DNA from: Marvania coccoides
Lineage: Eukaryota > Chlorophyta > Trebouxiophyceae > Chlorellales > Chlorellaceae
Assembly (NCBI GenBank): GCA_963854735.1
Contig: OY978104.1
Coordinates: 1,054,001 to 1,118,000, forward strand
Direction: 5' to 3'
DNA: 64,000 nucleotides
Below the pieces are notes generated by a model, which did not search any database, was not told where the DNA came from, and saw nothing but the letters and a program-made list of their open reading frames with translations. Within the stretch, counting starts at the first letter, position 1. Each line of letters starts with the position of its first letter. Shown here piece by piece: positions 22,426-33,326 of this stretch. A program made the translations under genes and the position numbers.

Positions 22426-25400
22426 CTATCTGCGCCCTCCTCTCATGCCGCCCTTACCGCCACCGCCCTTGTTATAGTTCCCGCTGGAACCGCCCCTGCT
22501 CCTCGAAGCACCAGCCCCACCGCTGCTGCCTCCCCTTCCGCCGCTGCTACTGCCTCTGGAGAAACCGCCGCCGCCGCCGCTGCTGCCTCCTCTGCCGCCG
22601 CCACGCGAAGAAAAGCCACCGCCGCGGCCTCCTCCTCGTCCTCCCCTTCCACCGCCGCCGCCTCTCGAAGACCCACTGCCTCCTTCCCTTCCTCCTTCCC
22701 TGCCGCCAAACCCGCTACCACTGCTCTTCCTCACCCCTCCTCCGCCTCCGAAACTGCTGCCCCCGCCTCGACCCCTCTTGCTGCCGCCACTGCCGCCGCC
22801 TCTCTCCCTTCCCTTGGTCTCGTACCGCCGCTGCTGCATTTGCTCAACTTTCCGCTCTTCATCTTTCCGAGCCTTGCGCACCTGGTCTGGATTGCGAAGC
22901 TCGTGCTTGGCAGCTTCCCGGTCATCGTCGCCCTTTTGGGCCTTCAACGGGTTCACCCACCCGCGCCCGCCGTGGTCAAAGCGCCCCTGCATCGCTGCCG
23001 CCAGCTTGTCCGACCGCTCGCCCCCAGCCACAGCCGCCCCGCTGCCGCTGTCCCTGCTCCCACCCCCACCGATGGACACCTTGGTCTTCTTGGCCCAGCG
23101 CTGGTATATGCCTGTACTGCCATCTTCTCCTTTCTTCCTCAACGGCCCGCCGTCTTTCGATTTTACCCGCCGCCCCAGCTTCATGGTCTCCCCCTTTTGC
23201 AGCTTAACGTAGCGCTTGGCTTTATTGTCCCAGTGCCACGCCGCGGACCGCGCCAGGGCCGCGCCTTCCGCGTCCTCGGCCGTCAAATCCATCACCGCGT
23301 CCCGCAGCTGATCTCCCGAGCCCACAGCCATGAAACGCTCCGCCGTAGGGTTCTCTGAAGGCACGTGGGAAATGTAGAACCCATCCTCGCGGTACAGTCC
23401 CGACGCCACCCCGCCCATGTCCACGACAGACGCAGCAAGCGCAGCAGCAGCCTTGCGCTGACGCTTGGCCGCTCTCCGCTCCTCCCCCTCCTCCACTCCG
23501 CCCTCCTCGTCGCTGGAAGAGCCGTCACTGCCTGGATCAGAGTCAAAACCGCCCTCAGTCACCGGCACGCCGCCTTTGCCGCTCTCCAGCACCTGCCTGC
23601 GGTGGGTTGCCTTGATAACGGCGGCGTGGGCTTCCCGCTTCTGCCGCATCACCTCGATCTTGCGCTCGTGGGGCATCGCAGCCAGCACACCCGGCGTGGC
23701 CGTCAGCCCAGCCCCTGAACCCGCTCGCGCCGACGCCACCTCGGCCTCAAACACGGTGGCAGAGGGGCGGTACGCCCGCAGCTTGGCGGTGATCTCCGCG
23801 AGGTCTTCCTGCGCCTCCAGCCCGCCCATCGCGTCCGTGGGCAGCGCCGCTGCCAGCAGCGGGTGTACGCCTTCTTTGGCCATCGCTTTGGCGCGCCTGG
23901 CGCTCTCAGGGGCGGCCGGGGGGCGGGTCTTCACGTAAAGCTTCATTGCATTGTTGGCAGACTTCAGCTGCGATCCCAGGTCAGGGGAGGCCGCCATCAC
24001 GTCGCGCAGGTGCTCCACGTTGTCGTCCAGCGCCGCCTGCGGGAAGGATCCCACCAGGGACGGCTGATCTTTTGAGCTCTCGGAGCCCGGCGCGGGGAGG
24101 TCCGCAACAGCAGCTGCCGCCTCTTTCAGGGAGCGCACGGGCGCTGGGGCAAGTGGAAGCGACAGGAAAAGGTGCAGGTCGACGATGTAGCCCAGCTCGT
24201 CGCGGGTGGCGAGGGAAAAGGCTGCGCCAGAGCGCCCAGCGCGGGCAGCACGCCCGGCGCGGTGCACAAACAGTTTTGGCTTGGCGGGGAAGTCGTAGTT
24301 GATGACGTTGTCCAGCAGGGGGATGTCGATACCGCGCGCAGCCACGTCTGTGACCACCAGCACCTTGGATTTTCCCGCCCGAAACTTTGCAATGTTGATT
24401 TTTCGGGCAGACTGGTCCATGTTGCCGTGCACAGCCGCCACCGAGAAGCCCTCGTCCTTGAGAAGCGTGGCCAGGAACTCCACGTGGTGCCGTGTTGCTG
24501 TAAACACAATGGTCGCCTGCCCTGCGAGCACAACCTCCCGCAGCAAAAACAGCAGCGCCGCGGGCTTGTCGTCCTGCCTCACGGTGAAGAACGCCACCGA
24601 AAGGTCGGGGGACAGCCTGGACTCCGCGTCCAGCCGCACCAGCTCGGGATTTCGCAGCCCCGCTCGCGCAAACTCTGCTAGCATGCGAGGCATGGTGGCG
24701 GAGAACAGCAGGGTCTGGCGGGAGGGGGGCATGGTGCCCATGATCTCGCGCAGCTGCTCCGCGAACCCCATCTCGAACAGGCGGTCTGCCTCATCGAACA
24801 CAAGGTACTCAACGCTGCGCAGCGTAAAGCCATCGATTTCCACCAAATGGTGGCCGATACGCCCCGGGGTGGCCACGATAACGTCGGGCCGCGCGGCCAG
24901 CTCCGCAAACTGAGCCTCCATGGAGTCTCCGCCCACTAACACCGCCGTTTTGAGGTCGACGTGCCGCCCAATGTCCTTCACTACCTTGTACGTCTGCAGC
25001 GCGAGCTCGCGGGTGGGGGAGAGGATGACGGCGCGTGCGCCCTGCGAGGTGGGCGCGTGTGCTTTGAGCTTCTCCAGCAGTGGGATCACGAATGCGGCAG
25101 TCTTGCCGCTGCCGGTGCGGGCCATGCCAACGACGTCCACACCCTGCAGAATGAGGGGCATGGCCTTGCGCTGAATGGGGGTGGGCAGGCGGTAGCCCTG
25201 GCGGCGGATGCCGCGCAGCACGGGCTCGCTGAGACCCATGGTCTCTGTACAAATGTGATTCGAAAAATAAAAGAATTTAATTGATGAAACGGAGGCCACG
25301 TTTTGGGTTAGAAGACGTAGAAAAACTCGAGTTCTGCATGGCATGCTCTTCTCACCAAAGCTTCCCGGCTTGGCCTTCTTCTTGGCGGCCTGCAGGGCCT

Positions 25401-25563
25401 TTTTGCGGCGGCCGGAGAGCGGCTTGTCTGCCTCGTCGTCCTGCCACCCAAACTCAACCACCTCGTCGTCGCCACCGGGGAACTCTGCGCCATCGTCAAA
25501 GCCTTCGCTCTCCGGCTCGGACGCGCCGCCCTCGTCGTCTGAGAGCTGCCGCTTCTTTCCCAT
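22426..25563 (-). CDS. DDX54: DEAD-box RNA helicase DDX54/DBP10
   Basis: Exons are 25563-25356 and 25244-22426, giving 1008 aa. An acidic N-terminus precedes the helicase core. All motifs are visible: Q motif GYRLPTPIQRKAMP, motif I ARTGSGKT, Ia PTRELALQ, Ib TPGRI, II DEAD in YLVFDEADRLFEMGF, III SATMP, V VVTDVAARGIDIP and VI HRAGRAARAGRSG. The GSFETMGLSEPVLRGIRR lead-in and the C-terminal MKLGRRVKSKDGG region are typical of DBP10, which acts in 60S ribosomal subunit assembly in the nucleolus. The last 130 residues are an RGG/Gly-Ser tail likely to bind RNA. The intron lies before the Q motif. Confidence 0.92.
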   Translation of the reverse strand: MGKKRQLSDDEGGASEPESEGFDDGAEFPGGDDEVVEFGWQDDEADKPLSGRRKKALQAAKKKAKPGSFGEKSMPCRTRVFLRLLTQNVASVSSIKFFYFSNHICTETMGLSEPVLRGIRRQGYRLPTPIQRKAMPLILQGVDVVGMARTGSGKTAAFVIPLLEKLKAHAPTSQGARAVILSPTRELALQTYKVVKDIGRHVDLKTAVLVGGDSMEAQFAELAARPDVIVATPGRIGHHLVEIDGFTLRSVEYLVFDEADRLFEMGFAEQLREIMGTMPPSRQTLLFSATMPRMLAEFARAGLRNPELVRLDAESRLSPDLSVAFFTVRQDDKPAALLFLLREVVLAGQATIVFTATRHHVEFLATLLKDEGFSVAAVHGNMDQSARKINIAKFRAGKSKVLVVTDVAARGIDIPLLDNVINYDFPAKPKLFVHRAGRAARAGRSGAAFSLATRDELGYIVDLHLFLSLPLAPAPVRSLKEAAAAVADLPAPGSESSKDQPSLVGSFPQAALDDNVEHLRDVMAASPDLGSQLKSANNAMKLYVKTRPPAAPESARRAKAMAKEGVHPLLAAALPTDAMGGLEAQEDLAEITAKLRAYRPSATVFEAEVASARAGSGAGLTATPGVLAAMPHERKIEVMRQKREAHAAVIKATHRRQVLESGKGGVPVTEGGFDSDPGSDGSSSDEEGGVEEGEERRAAKRQRKAAAALAASVVDMGGVASGLYREDGFYISHVPSENPTAERFMAVGSGDQLRDAVMDLTAEDAEGAALARSAAWHWDNKAKRYVKLQKGETMKLGRRVKSKDGGPLRKKGEDGSTGIYQRWAKKTKVSIGGGGSRDSGSGAAVAGGERSDKLAAAMQGRFDHGGRGWVNPLKAQKGDDDREAAKHELRNPDQVRKARKDEERKVEQMQQRRYETKGRERGGGSGGSKRGRGGGSSFGGGGGVRKSSGSGFGGREGGREGGSGSSRGGGGGRGGRGGGRGGGFSSRGGGRGGSSGGGGGFSRGSSSGGRGGSSGGAGASRSRGGSSGNYNKGGGGKGGMRGGRR

Positions 25564-26344
25564 GGTTCTATTCGATTTTATTTTATTTCTATAGAGCGAA
25601 TGCAGGCCGCAGCACGGACCGGAAGGACTGAATTTTTACTTGAGATTATTATTATTTGATTTTAATAATGAAAGCATATGGAATTCCCAGTATTCAGCAA
25701 AAAAATGGCGGCGCGTCATTTGCGAGTGAATTTTAGCTTATTTCCTATAAATATATCATTATATGATTTAGTATTAATTCCTCGAGGACTTGAGAGGCGC
25801 AGGTCTTACGAGTTTCGCTCTTCTGTAAATTGAACAAAATCCAGATGCAAAGAGGCCCGTCTCTCAGCATTATCGCATGTTCGCTGCATTTCAGAGACAT
25901 TAATAAAGCTATCCGTCAATTCGCAGTCCCTGCTTCCTGCCAGACATCGTTCATAAGCCTGAACAGCTATGAAGAATACCCAAAGCAAATTTATTTGCAT
26001 CGTCTGATCACCAAACCTCCTCTTCTGCCTCCATCATTACTTCTTCGATATGTAACACGCCATTTAAATCAACTGAATACCTCCTGTTTCAGCAAAGATA
26101 AAAATGTGATAACTTGATCAAGATGACTCGAATAGTTTGAAAATCCTTTGCCTTTAGTCCATTTTAATTGTATTTTTAATGTTAAACTGATGCAGTGAAT
26201 TGAATTATTGGGCCACACGCAGCTGAAGAGAATGCCGCCCTGAAATAATCAACCCGGCAATTTACTGTTTCAAATTTCTCGTCCAGCTGCACGCATTGAA
26301 TTGACTGCCCCCTGCCCATAGTTCCTCTACCACACCCATCCGCG
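25564..26344. other. Divergent spacer between DDX54 and the DUSP-HAD gene
   Basis: This is an AT-rich region of about 780 bp between two divergent start codons. I see no exon. It must contain both promoters. Confidence 0.4.
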
Positions 26345-28292
26345 ATGCCAGCGCCAGGGCAGCCAGCCCTCGTCTGCCCGGGGCTGTGGGTCAGCGGCGT
26401 TGCAGGCATCGAAACCGCCCTTCAGGCTCATCACATCACCCATCTCATCGTAAGTTTGAATTAAAAAACAGCATTCTTTTTTGATTCAGAACTCGTCAAC
26501 TCATTCAGTACGATAGTTAACCTTCAATTACACATTCTTTATTGATTTTATCATCTTCACTCAGAGCGTGGTCAACGGACCGCCGCCTGAAGTGCTGGAG
26601 CCCAGCGGTGCGGACCTTGCTGCTCCGCTACAGCGTCTGCACATCGACATCGAGGATCTGGAGGACGCAGACCTGCTTAAGCATCTCCCAGCGGCCGTAA
26701 ATTTCATCACCACCTCGCTACAACCGAAAACAGCCACACCTGCGGCTGCCGGGGGCGTGCTGGTGCACTGCGCGCAGGGAACGTCCAGGAGCGCCGCAGT
26801 GGTGGTCGCCTACCTCATGGCCACGCGAGACCTCGACCCAGACGCCGCTTTGGAGGTTTTAAAGCGTGCTGTCCCCGCTGCAGCACCCAACCCCGGCTTT
26901 CTTCACCAACTGCATCTCTTCCACTGCATGGGGTGCTCCCTGGACCCGCGGTACATCCCGTACAAGCGGTTTGCCTCCCAACAAGCGGCGTTGCGGTACC
27001 ACGAGTCAGGGGTAGTAGACCTTCAGTCGCTGAATTCACCCGAGGAATTTGCCCCCGCTTCCTCTACTGGAGGGTCATCACAACAGCAGAAAGGGCGGGT
27101 GCGGTACCGCTGCAGAAAGTGCCGTCTGCTGCTGGCCACCTCCGACAACGTGCTGGAGGCCGAGGGGGAGCAGGCAGGGAGCTTTGCGTGGCGCAAGCGC
27201 GACAAGGCGCCGCAGCAGGGGGGTGGGGCGGTGTTCGCGCCGCACACCAGCAACATCTTCGTGGAGCCACTGCGGTGGATGGCGGGCGTGGTTTCGGAGG
27301 TTCAAGGGAAGCTGTACTGCCCCAACGGCAGGTGTACTGCTCGCTTGGGCGCCTTCAACTGGGCTGGCATTCAAAACTCAGCAGGGGGGTGGGTGACCCC
27401 GGGGTTCCAGCTGCACGCCGCGAGGCTGGACGCAGAGCCCCAAGAAGCCACGCCGCTGCAGGTGCAGCTCGCTGGACTTGCCATCAGGCAGCCCAAACTG
27501 TTTGCACCTAAAGCTGCCGCCCCTGCCGCTGCGGAAACCATTTCTACCCCTCTTGCTGCGCCTGTTGCGCCCTCCACCGCCCCTGCTGCCTTCACGCACC
27601 TCATTCTGGACTGCGACGGCGTGCTGGTGGACTCTGAGCGGCCTTCCTGCGAGGCTCTGCGGCAGGCTATATTAAAAGTCACAGGGTATGACATTCCGCA
27701 CGATTTTCCCATCGACTACCACCCTGTGTTCGGCATGGACGTGCGCTCCTGCGTGCACTACTACGCCGATCGGTTTGCGGCGGAGCACGACTGGGGCAGC
27801 GACCTGGACGGCCTCGCCAAACAGGTGTCGGCAGCAAAAGAAGGCCTGTACAAGGAGCTCACGGCACAAGGGGTGAAGGCTTTTCCCGGGGTGGAAGCGC
27901 TGGTGCAGGCGGCGAGAAAGCGCGGCATGGGGGTGGCGGTGGCTTCCTCTGGCTCCCCAGAAAAGATTGCTCACAATCTCGGAACCTCCGGACTGGCGCA
28001 TTTGTTTGGCGATGAGAGGCTGGTGGTCAGCGCAGCGTACGTGAAGCGTGGCAAGCCTGCGCCCGACGTGTACCTGGAGGCGCTGCGGCGGTTGGGGTGT
28101 GCTGACGCGAGAAGGTCGTTGGTGATAGAGGACGCTGTGAATGGGCTGAATTCGGCGAAAGAAGCGGGGTGCTTTGCGGTGGGCGTGGCGTCCTCGCTGC
28201 CGGCTGAGGCGTTGGTGCCACATGCGGATGCGGTAGTGGAGCGGCTGAAGGATGTGGACTTGGCTGCGCTGGAGCTGCTGCTGTTGAAGTGA
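26345..28292 (+). CDS. DUSP12/YVH1-like dual-specificity phosphatase fused to a HAD phosphatase
   Basis: Exons are 26345-26449 and 26565-28292, giving 610 aa. Residues 1-150 are a dual-specificity phosphatase: LVCPGLWVSGVAG, then the P-loop VHCAQGTSRSAAVVVAYLM with catalytic Cys and Arg. Next comes a YVH1-type zinc-binding region: RYRCRKC, SNIFVEPLRWM, LYCPNGRC and ARLGAFNW...GGWVTPGFQLHAARLD. Two cysteines usual before GGWVTP (C-x-C-G-R/x-W) read NSAG here, and the CPxC pair has become CPNGRC. From about residue 378 a complete HAD hydrolase follows: LILDCDGVLVDSE, AVASSGSPEK and GKPAPDVYLEALRRLG...VIEDAVNG. It resembles beta-phosphoglucomutase-like phosphatases. The frame is continuous over the join. 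Substrates are unknown. Confidence 0.87.
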
Positions 28293-29101
28293 AAGGCTGT
28301 GCAAATCCCCATCAGCTGCACTCACTTTTCAAATCAACAATTGCCTCGGGATGGCAAAATCTTAAGGATGTAACGCACATTTAACATTTAAAATAATTCG
28401 ATATCAGCGTCAAAGTCATCCAAAGCACCAACCCTTGGTTTACTGCACAACCACTAAAATAATCCTCGTTTTAAAGACAGCACTACCATTTCTACGAAAC
28501 GCCCAGGGAGTCTGCCTCCCTCACCGCCTCGTGGGGCCCATGCAGGCATGTGGCGTGGCTTGGCGAAGAGGAGAGCTGATTGTGCCGCTGCCGATCCCAG
28601 TCAATTTGCCGCCACAAAGTTAATGGCGTGGGAGCAGCCGTGGGAGGACAGGAAGCAGGCAGAGAAGATAAGAAGGGCGTGAATGTTGGGACTCGTGAGG
28701 AATTGTGTACAACATAACGGCAGCTTTGATCGTCAGTGTGCAAGGAGGGGCGAAGCAAGGAGGGGCGAAGCAAGGAAGGGTGATGGCTGTAGTGTCACGC
28801 CCCTTTTTGAAAAAAATATATCAGCTGCCAACGTGTTATTTTTTTAATGGGGTGGCGGCGGATATTTCTGGGCGGACTTCTACTCGACTTGTCAGACAAG
28901 TGCGACGCCGATTCTGATTGCCTATTTATTATTCTTCCAAATGCAAGATAACAAGCGACATTCCATAGTCAGAGTGCGATAATAACAGAGTGTTGTTTTG
29001 AGAGAAACGAGTGCATCGAGTTGAATCCTCTCGAAGAGAGAACACCGATATTGTTTTATCTTCTTTTTTCTGGGAAAATTCGCATTTCTACAAATCTCAA
29101 A
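28293..29101. other. Spacer between the DUSP-HAD gene and glutamate 5-kinase
   Basis: I see no gene. A 15-bp unit (CAAGGAGGGGCGAAG) occurs twice in tandem, plus a partial third copy, at about 28741-28778. Confidence 0.4.
28741..28778. repeat. Short 15-bp tandem repeat
   Basis: The unit CAAGGAGGGGCGAAG is repeated twice and followed by a truncated third copy. It lies between genes and no function is evident. Confidence 0.7.
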
Positions 29102-30820
29102 ATGGCAAACAGCTTTTCGGAACATAAGATCGTGGTAAGGCAACATTTCTGGGGCCAGCACTTCGGTTGGAATTGCCAAAAATGACATATTCGTTCTTGC
29201 ATTATCTCCGGCTTTTGAATTGTATGGTGATAAAGGGCATCATTTTAATCACCATTTCCGCTGCCGGTCGCCACCACACCGCCCAAGGGGACATTTTTTT
29301 GTCTAACTCCCCGCCGCCTGCCAAATTGCTCCCATATTTCTTCTTCATATGCCCAGTATACTCTGAGGATAATTAAGCGCTTCCATATTGCAGGTCATCA
29401 AGATCGGCACCAGCAGCCTGCTGGACTCCGCCCACTGCATGCTCAACCTGGTGGCCATGGCTGGCCTCACCGAGGCGGTACGCCGCCTCAAAGACGCCAA
29501 CTGGAGCCCCATCATTGTTTCCTCTGGAGCAGTGGGCGCCGGCTGCCAGAAGCTGGGGCTCACCAAGCGCCCTGACGACGTCTCCCAGCGCCAGGCACTG
29601 GCCTCCATCGGGCAGCCACACCTGATGAGGCACTTCACGGACATGTTCTCGGCAGCGGGGCTGACCTGCAGCCAAGTGCTGCTTACTCTGGACAACCTGG
29701 CCGATGAGGAGCAGTACCACAACGCCGCCGCCACCTTCCAGTCCCTGCTGGATTTCGGCGTCGTGCCTGTGGTCAACGAGAACGACACGGTTGCTGTGGA
29801 GCAGCTCCGCATCGGCGACAATGACACGCTGTCCGCCCAAGTGGCCACCCTGGTGCAGGCAGAGTGGCTGTTCCTGCTGACTGACGTGGATGCCCTGTAA
29901 GTCTTTCATTCATGGTGTTTCAACTATTTGCCTCTTCAAACACACGCACGCGCACACACACATTTATTGCACGAAAAAACTTATCTTTTTTTCCTCCTTG
30001 TGTTTATGACTCTTGCAGCTATACCTCCAACCCCAACACCGACCCTTCAGCACGGCTCATCCGCGAGGTGGCGGACGTAATGGACCTCAATGTGGCCACC
30101 GAGGACGGCGGCCAGGCGGGGTGGGGCACCGGCGGGATGGCCACAAAACTCACCGCAGCCGCCACCGCCACCGCGGCAGGGTCCAAAATGGTGATCGTGG
30201 AGGGCAGCGACCCTGACATCGTGCCCCGCATCGTGCTGGACGGCGAGATTTCGGGGACGACGTTTCTGCCGGCCTGTGACCCTGTGCAGGGCGAGCACCA
30301 GCGCTGGATTCTGTCTGCCCCCCCGCGCGGGGAGATTCAGCTGCGGCACGACGCGGCGGAGGGGCTGCGGCTGGATGGTGCTGCCCCTGTGCCGATGGGA
30401 AGCATAACGGAGGTTCGCGGGGATTTCGGCTGCGGAGACGCCGTGGTGCTGTGCGACGAGGAAGGTACGGAGGTGGGGCGCGGCGTGGCGCGCGTTTCTT
30501 CCCACAGCGTCATCGACAGCTTGAATTTGGGCTGCGGCGACGGCGGACTTTTTGACAGCGCTGCGGAGCGAAAACGCGCGCCTGTGGTGGTGGTGGAGCA
30601 GTCGAATGTGTGCGTGAGACCCACGTTCGGGGACGGCACCACCAGCTCCAAGGATGGAGCCACCAGCGCTGAGGGTGACAGCGGGCTGGGTAGTGTCAAC
30701 ATGGCAGCGTCGCCTACCAGCATCACCCCCTCCAAGTGGACGTCTAGCACCACGCTGGACCAGTCTTCCACGCAGACCCTGCTGGAGCTGGCGGCCACCC
30801 GCATCTGCATGGACGTTTGA
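29102..30820 (+). CDS. Glutamate 5-kinase with PUA domain (stand-alone ProB type)
   Basis: Exons are 29102-29134, 29394-29896 and 30019-30820, giving 445 aa. The amino-acid-kinase fold shows VVIKIGTSSLLD, IIVSSGAVGAG, FGVVPVVNENDTVAVEQLRIGDNDTLSAQVA and LTDVDALYTSNP. GGMATKLTAA follows, the usual GK nucleotide/allosteric segment. The PUA domain is at about residues 310-375 (EGLRLDGAAPVPMGSITEVRGDFGCGD). The enzyme makes glutamate 5-phosphate, the first step of proline synthesis. It is not fused to gamma-glutamyl phosphate reductase as in land-plant P5CS. A Ser/Thr-rich tail of about 70 residues exceeds the usual length. No transit peptide is visible. Intron 1 holds copy 2 of the 34-bp motif. 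Confidence 0.9.
29343..29377 (+). repeat. Copy 2 of 34-bp intronic motif
   Basis: This copy lies in intron 1 of glutamate 5-kinase, ending 16 bases before the acceptor AG. It differs from copy 1 at a few positions only (CCCAGTATACTCTGAGG against CCCAATATACTCCGATG). Confidence 0.75.
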
Positions 30821-32125
30821 ACGATATAATGTTCATACCAATTTATATTCAATTTAATTTAATGAAGCTGCAGTCAACACGCATTTGCATTCGGTTTTGA
30901 ATTTTTGTTTTTGGCCTCCCTCTTTTTTCTTCCTCTTCCTTTTTGATACAAACAAAGAACCCAACCCTTCTCTCCCCCCCTTTTTCCCTCCCTCGAATAC
31001 GTTTTGATTTTTTGAGCGTATATTTTTCCCGAGAGCACAGATGTTTCGCCGCCTTTTTTCCCATCTTTCTGTTCATAAATGCAGTGATAAATGATATTTT
31101 ATCATATTTGTTAATATGCGTTCACATCATTTTCCTCTGAGAGCAGTTCAGTCGTCCTTGATCAATCTGTTATTAAAATAAACTGCCAAAACAGACCGAC
31201 AAAAACAAAGAAGCAGCACCTGCGCTCGCACCCCCCCCTGCTGTGTGCCTGCGGACAGCTTACTCTTTGGCCATTTCAAGCTGGTTACATGGGCTGCAAT
31301 GATTATTTAAAGGCGATAAACAAAATCTTGGGTGCTGCCACGTCATCAATCCTCGCGGGGGGGCTCGCGGCAGTCCCCTCCCCAAACCAGCTGCTATAAA
31401 ATTAAAATATGTCGATATAAAACACGGATAAAGCTCATAAGGAAGACCCGCAGGCTGCGAAAGGCAATCTTTAACCAACCCACAATTTTCGATCACAACG
31501 CTGCAGTTGCTTCTAAAGACAACCTCTTCTAAATATATTGATTTTAAAATGGTTTAGCACTTATAACAAGCCTGCTTTCATGTCTATCTGGTTCAAGATG
31601 CCAGGAATGGGGGATTTCACACCATCTTCAATTTGGTGTTGATGATTTGTTTGCCTAGTCGTCAACAACGCGGCCTATCAGGATAATGGACCCTGCATGT
31701 GATTGGTGCTCCTGGTGCTTCTGGCGCGGTAAGATTTCTACACATAAAAAGGCGAACGCTCGAGGTGTTTATTTAGTGAAGGCCTAGTTATGGCTTGGAT
31801 GGCAGGGCAGAGCAGGTGGTAGTCGTGGCTGCTGTAAATTATTATTAAATAGTATTCTTACATAACTCGACAAGCCTTAAACGCACACCATTAGGGAATG
31901 AGGACTGCAGAAATAAGCATGTCCACATTGATTATTGGCAAATAAACAAAAATATGAGGGGAGGAGAAGGGTATTTTAAGGGGCTTCGTTCATCAATCAC
32001 CAATATCTGATAAATAGCGAACAATCAAAACTAAAGTTCAACAGCAGAATTCTGCCAATATAATAATAAGCTGCAGTGATGGGGTGTTAATAGGATTATA
32101 AAGCAGTAGCTTGGGTAGTTGGCGA
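30821..32125. other. 1.3-kb AT-rich spacer with a possible collagen exon relic
   Basis: No complete gene is visible. On the plus strand, 31705-31728 reads Gly-Ala-Pro-Gly-Ala-Ser-Gly-Ala and is followed at once by a GTAAGA donor-like sequence. It looks like a stray Gly-X-Y exon, but no open partner exon was found. Confidence 0.3.
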
Positions 32126-33326
32126 TTACTTTTTGCCGTATCCATCGTCCTCATAGCCGTGTCCCTGGCAAGGCTGGTGAGGGTAGGTAGGCTTGCACTT
32201 CTGCAGTTCATCCAAACTCAGCAAAATTCAGCAAATGTGTTATGGATAAATGCCGCGTGATACGAATATAAATAAATAACATGCCACGAGATATCAACAA
32301 CTCTCACCATGGTGTACTCCTCCAGCTTGCAGCAGTAGTGCTTCTTGCCGAGCTCAAGCCTCTTGAAGGCGGGACCGGGGGGGCCCGGGGGGCCATCGTA
32401 TCTGAAAATAAACATAAAGAGAGATGAAGATATCAAAGTTTCGACCCTAGAGAAGAACAATGAATTACTCACCCATCCTCTCCCTTGGGCCCGGGGGGGC
32501 CCGGGGGGCCATCGTATCTGAAAATAAACATAAAGAGAGATGAAAGAGATGAAGATCAAAGTTTCTACCCTAGAGAAGAACAATGAATTACTCACCCATC
32601 CTCTCCCTTGGGCCCAGGGGGGCTGCGAACAGACAAGGAATTTGTTTGGGAGTGAGAAAATATGTTTTGAGGACAGTGTGGCGAGCTTCACTGATTGCTG
32701 CCTAGAACTCCAGTTTTCATACAAACTCACCCAGGGGGGCCATCATAACCCTGCAGTGCAAAAGAAAAAAAGCGATAGGTAATGGTGAGAAGCAAAGCTG
32801 CAGGAAATGTTTTAATAGCAAAAATAGCGACTGGCGGCGAGGGGACGGTGAAGAGAAGCTCGGTATAGGTCGATCAACTCACGGGAGGACCCTGCAGAAA
32901 GAGTAAGAGCGTTCGTATCATATAAGGACATCGATCAGCTGCCATAGATCTAAATTGCACCTCTAGAGGTTTACAAGGTTTACAAGGTTTACAAGAGGGT
33001 GCAATTTTTAAACTTGCCTCAGGACCGGGAGGCCCGGGGGGGCACTTGCACTTCTTCTTATCCGGCTTGTAAGGATCATAGGGATCAGCATAGGCATCGG
33101 CCACTGCGAGACGGAGGGATGGGAAAAAAAGAGGACGGTCAAGTCAAAAAAAAAATAACTGGGACCACCCTGGGGTGAAATTGAAGAGCAAGCATGGAAA
33201 AAAAAAGAATCCTGCGCGCCATTAAGGAGCGCAGGTGATAGCAAAGCTTAAAATTAAGATGCACACACCAGCGAAGGCGACCGCGAGCAGAAAAGCAACG
33301 GTGAGGAGAGCGCGTACGTTGGCCAT
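32126..33326 (-). CDS. Secreted short-chain collagen-like protein (137 aa)
   Basis: Eight exons: 33326-33269, 33103-33018, 32891-32883, 32750-32731, 32622-32596, 32517-32473, 32401-32308 and 32200-32126. The phases close exactly. A signal peptide (MANVRALLTVAFLLAVAFA) is followed by a Tyr/Asp-rich stretch and KKKCKC, then about 16 uninterrupted Gly-X-Y triplets rich in GPP, GYD, GPK and GED. The C-terminal domain is FKRLELGKKHYCCKLEEYTMKCKPTY, then a short Cys/His/Gly tail. Exon 3 is 9 nt and encodes one triplet, GPP. Intron 2 has a GC donor (GAG|GCAAGT). Exons 5 and 6 and the adjoining intron are tandem duplicates. Proline in the Y position could be hydroxylated. A trimeric extracellular or wall role is inferred. 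Confidence 0.82.
32395..32620 (-). repeat. Tandem duplication of an exon-intron unit in the collagen-like gene
   Basis: Two copies of a unit of about 120 bp (starting at 32395 and at 32511) are near-identical through intron and exon. They differ by an insertion of about 8 bp and a few substitutions. Each carries the exon ending GGGAGAGGATGG before GTGAGT. Conservation of the intron implies a recent event. Confidence 0.85.

Noticed and set aside
22380..24913. Long plus-strand frames opposite DDX54
   Set aside because: They are shadow frames of the GC-rich helicase exon, with low-complexity Arg/Pro/Cys composition and no motif.
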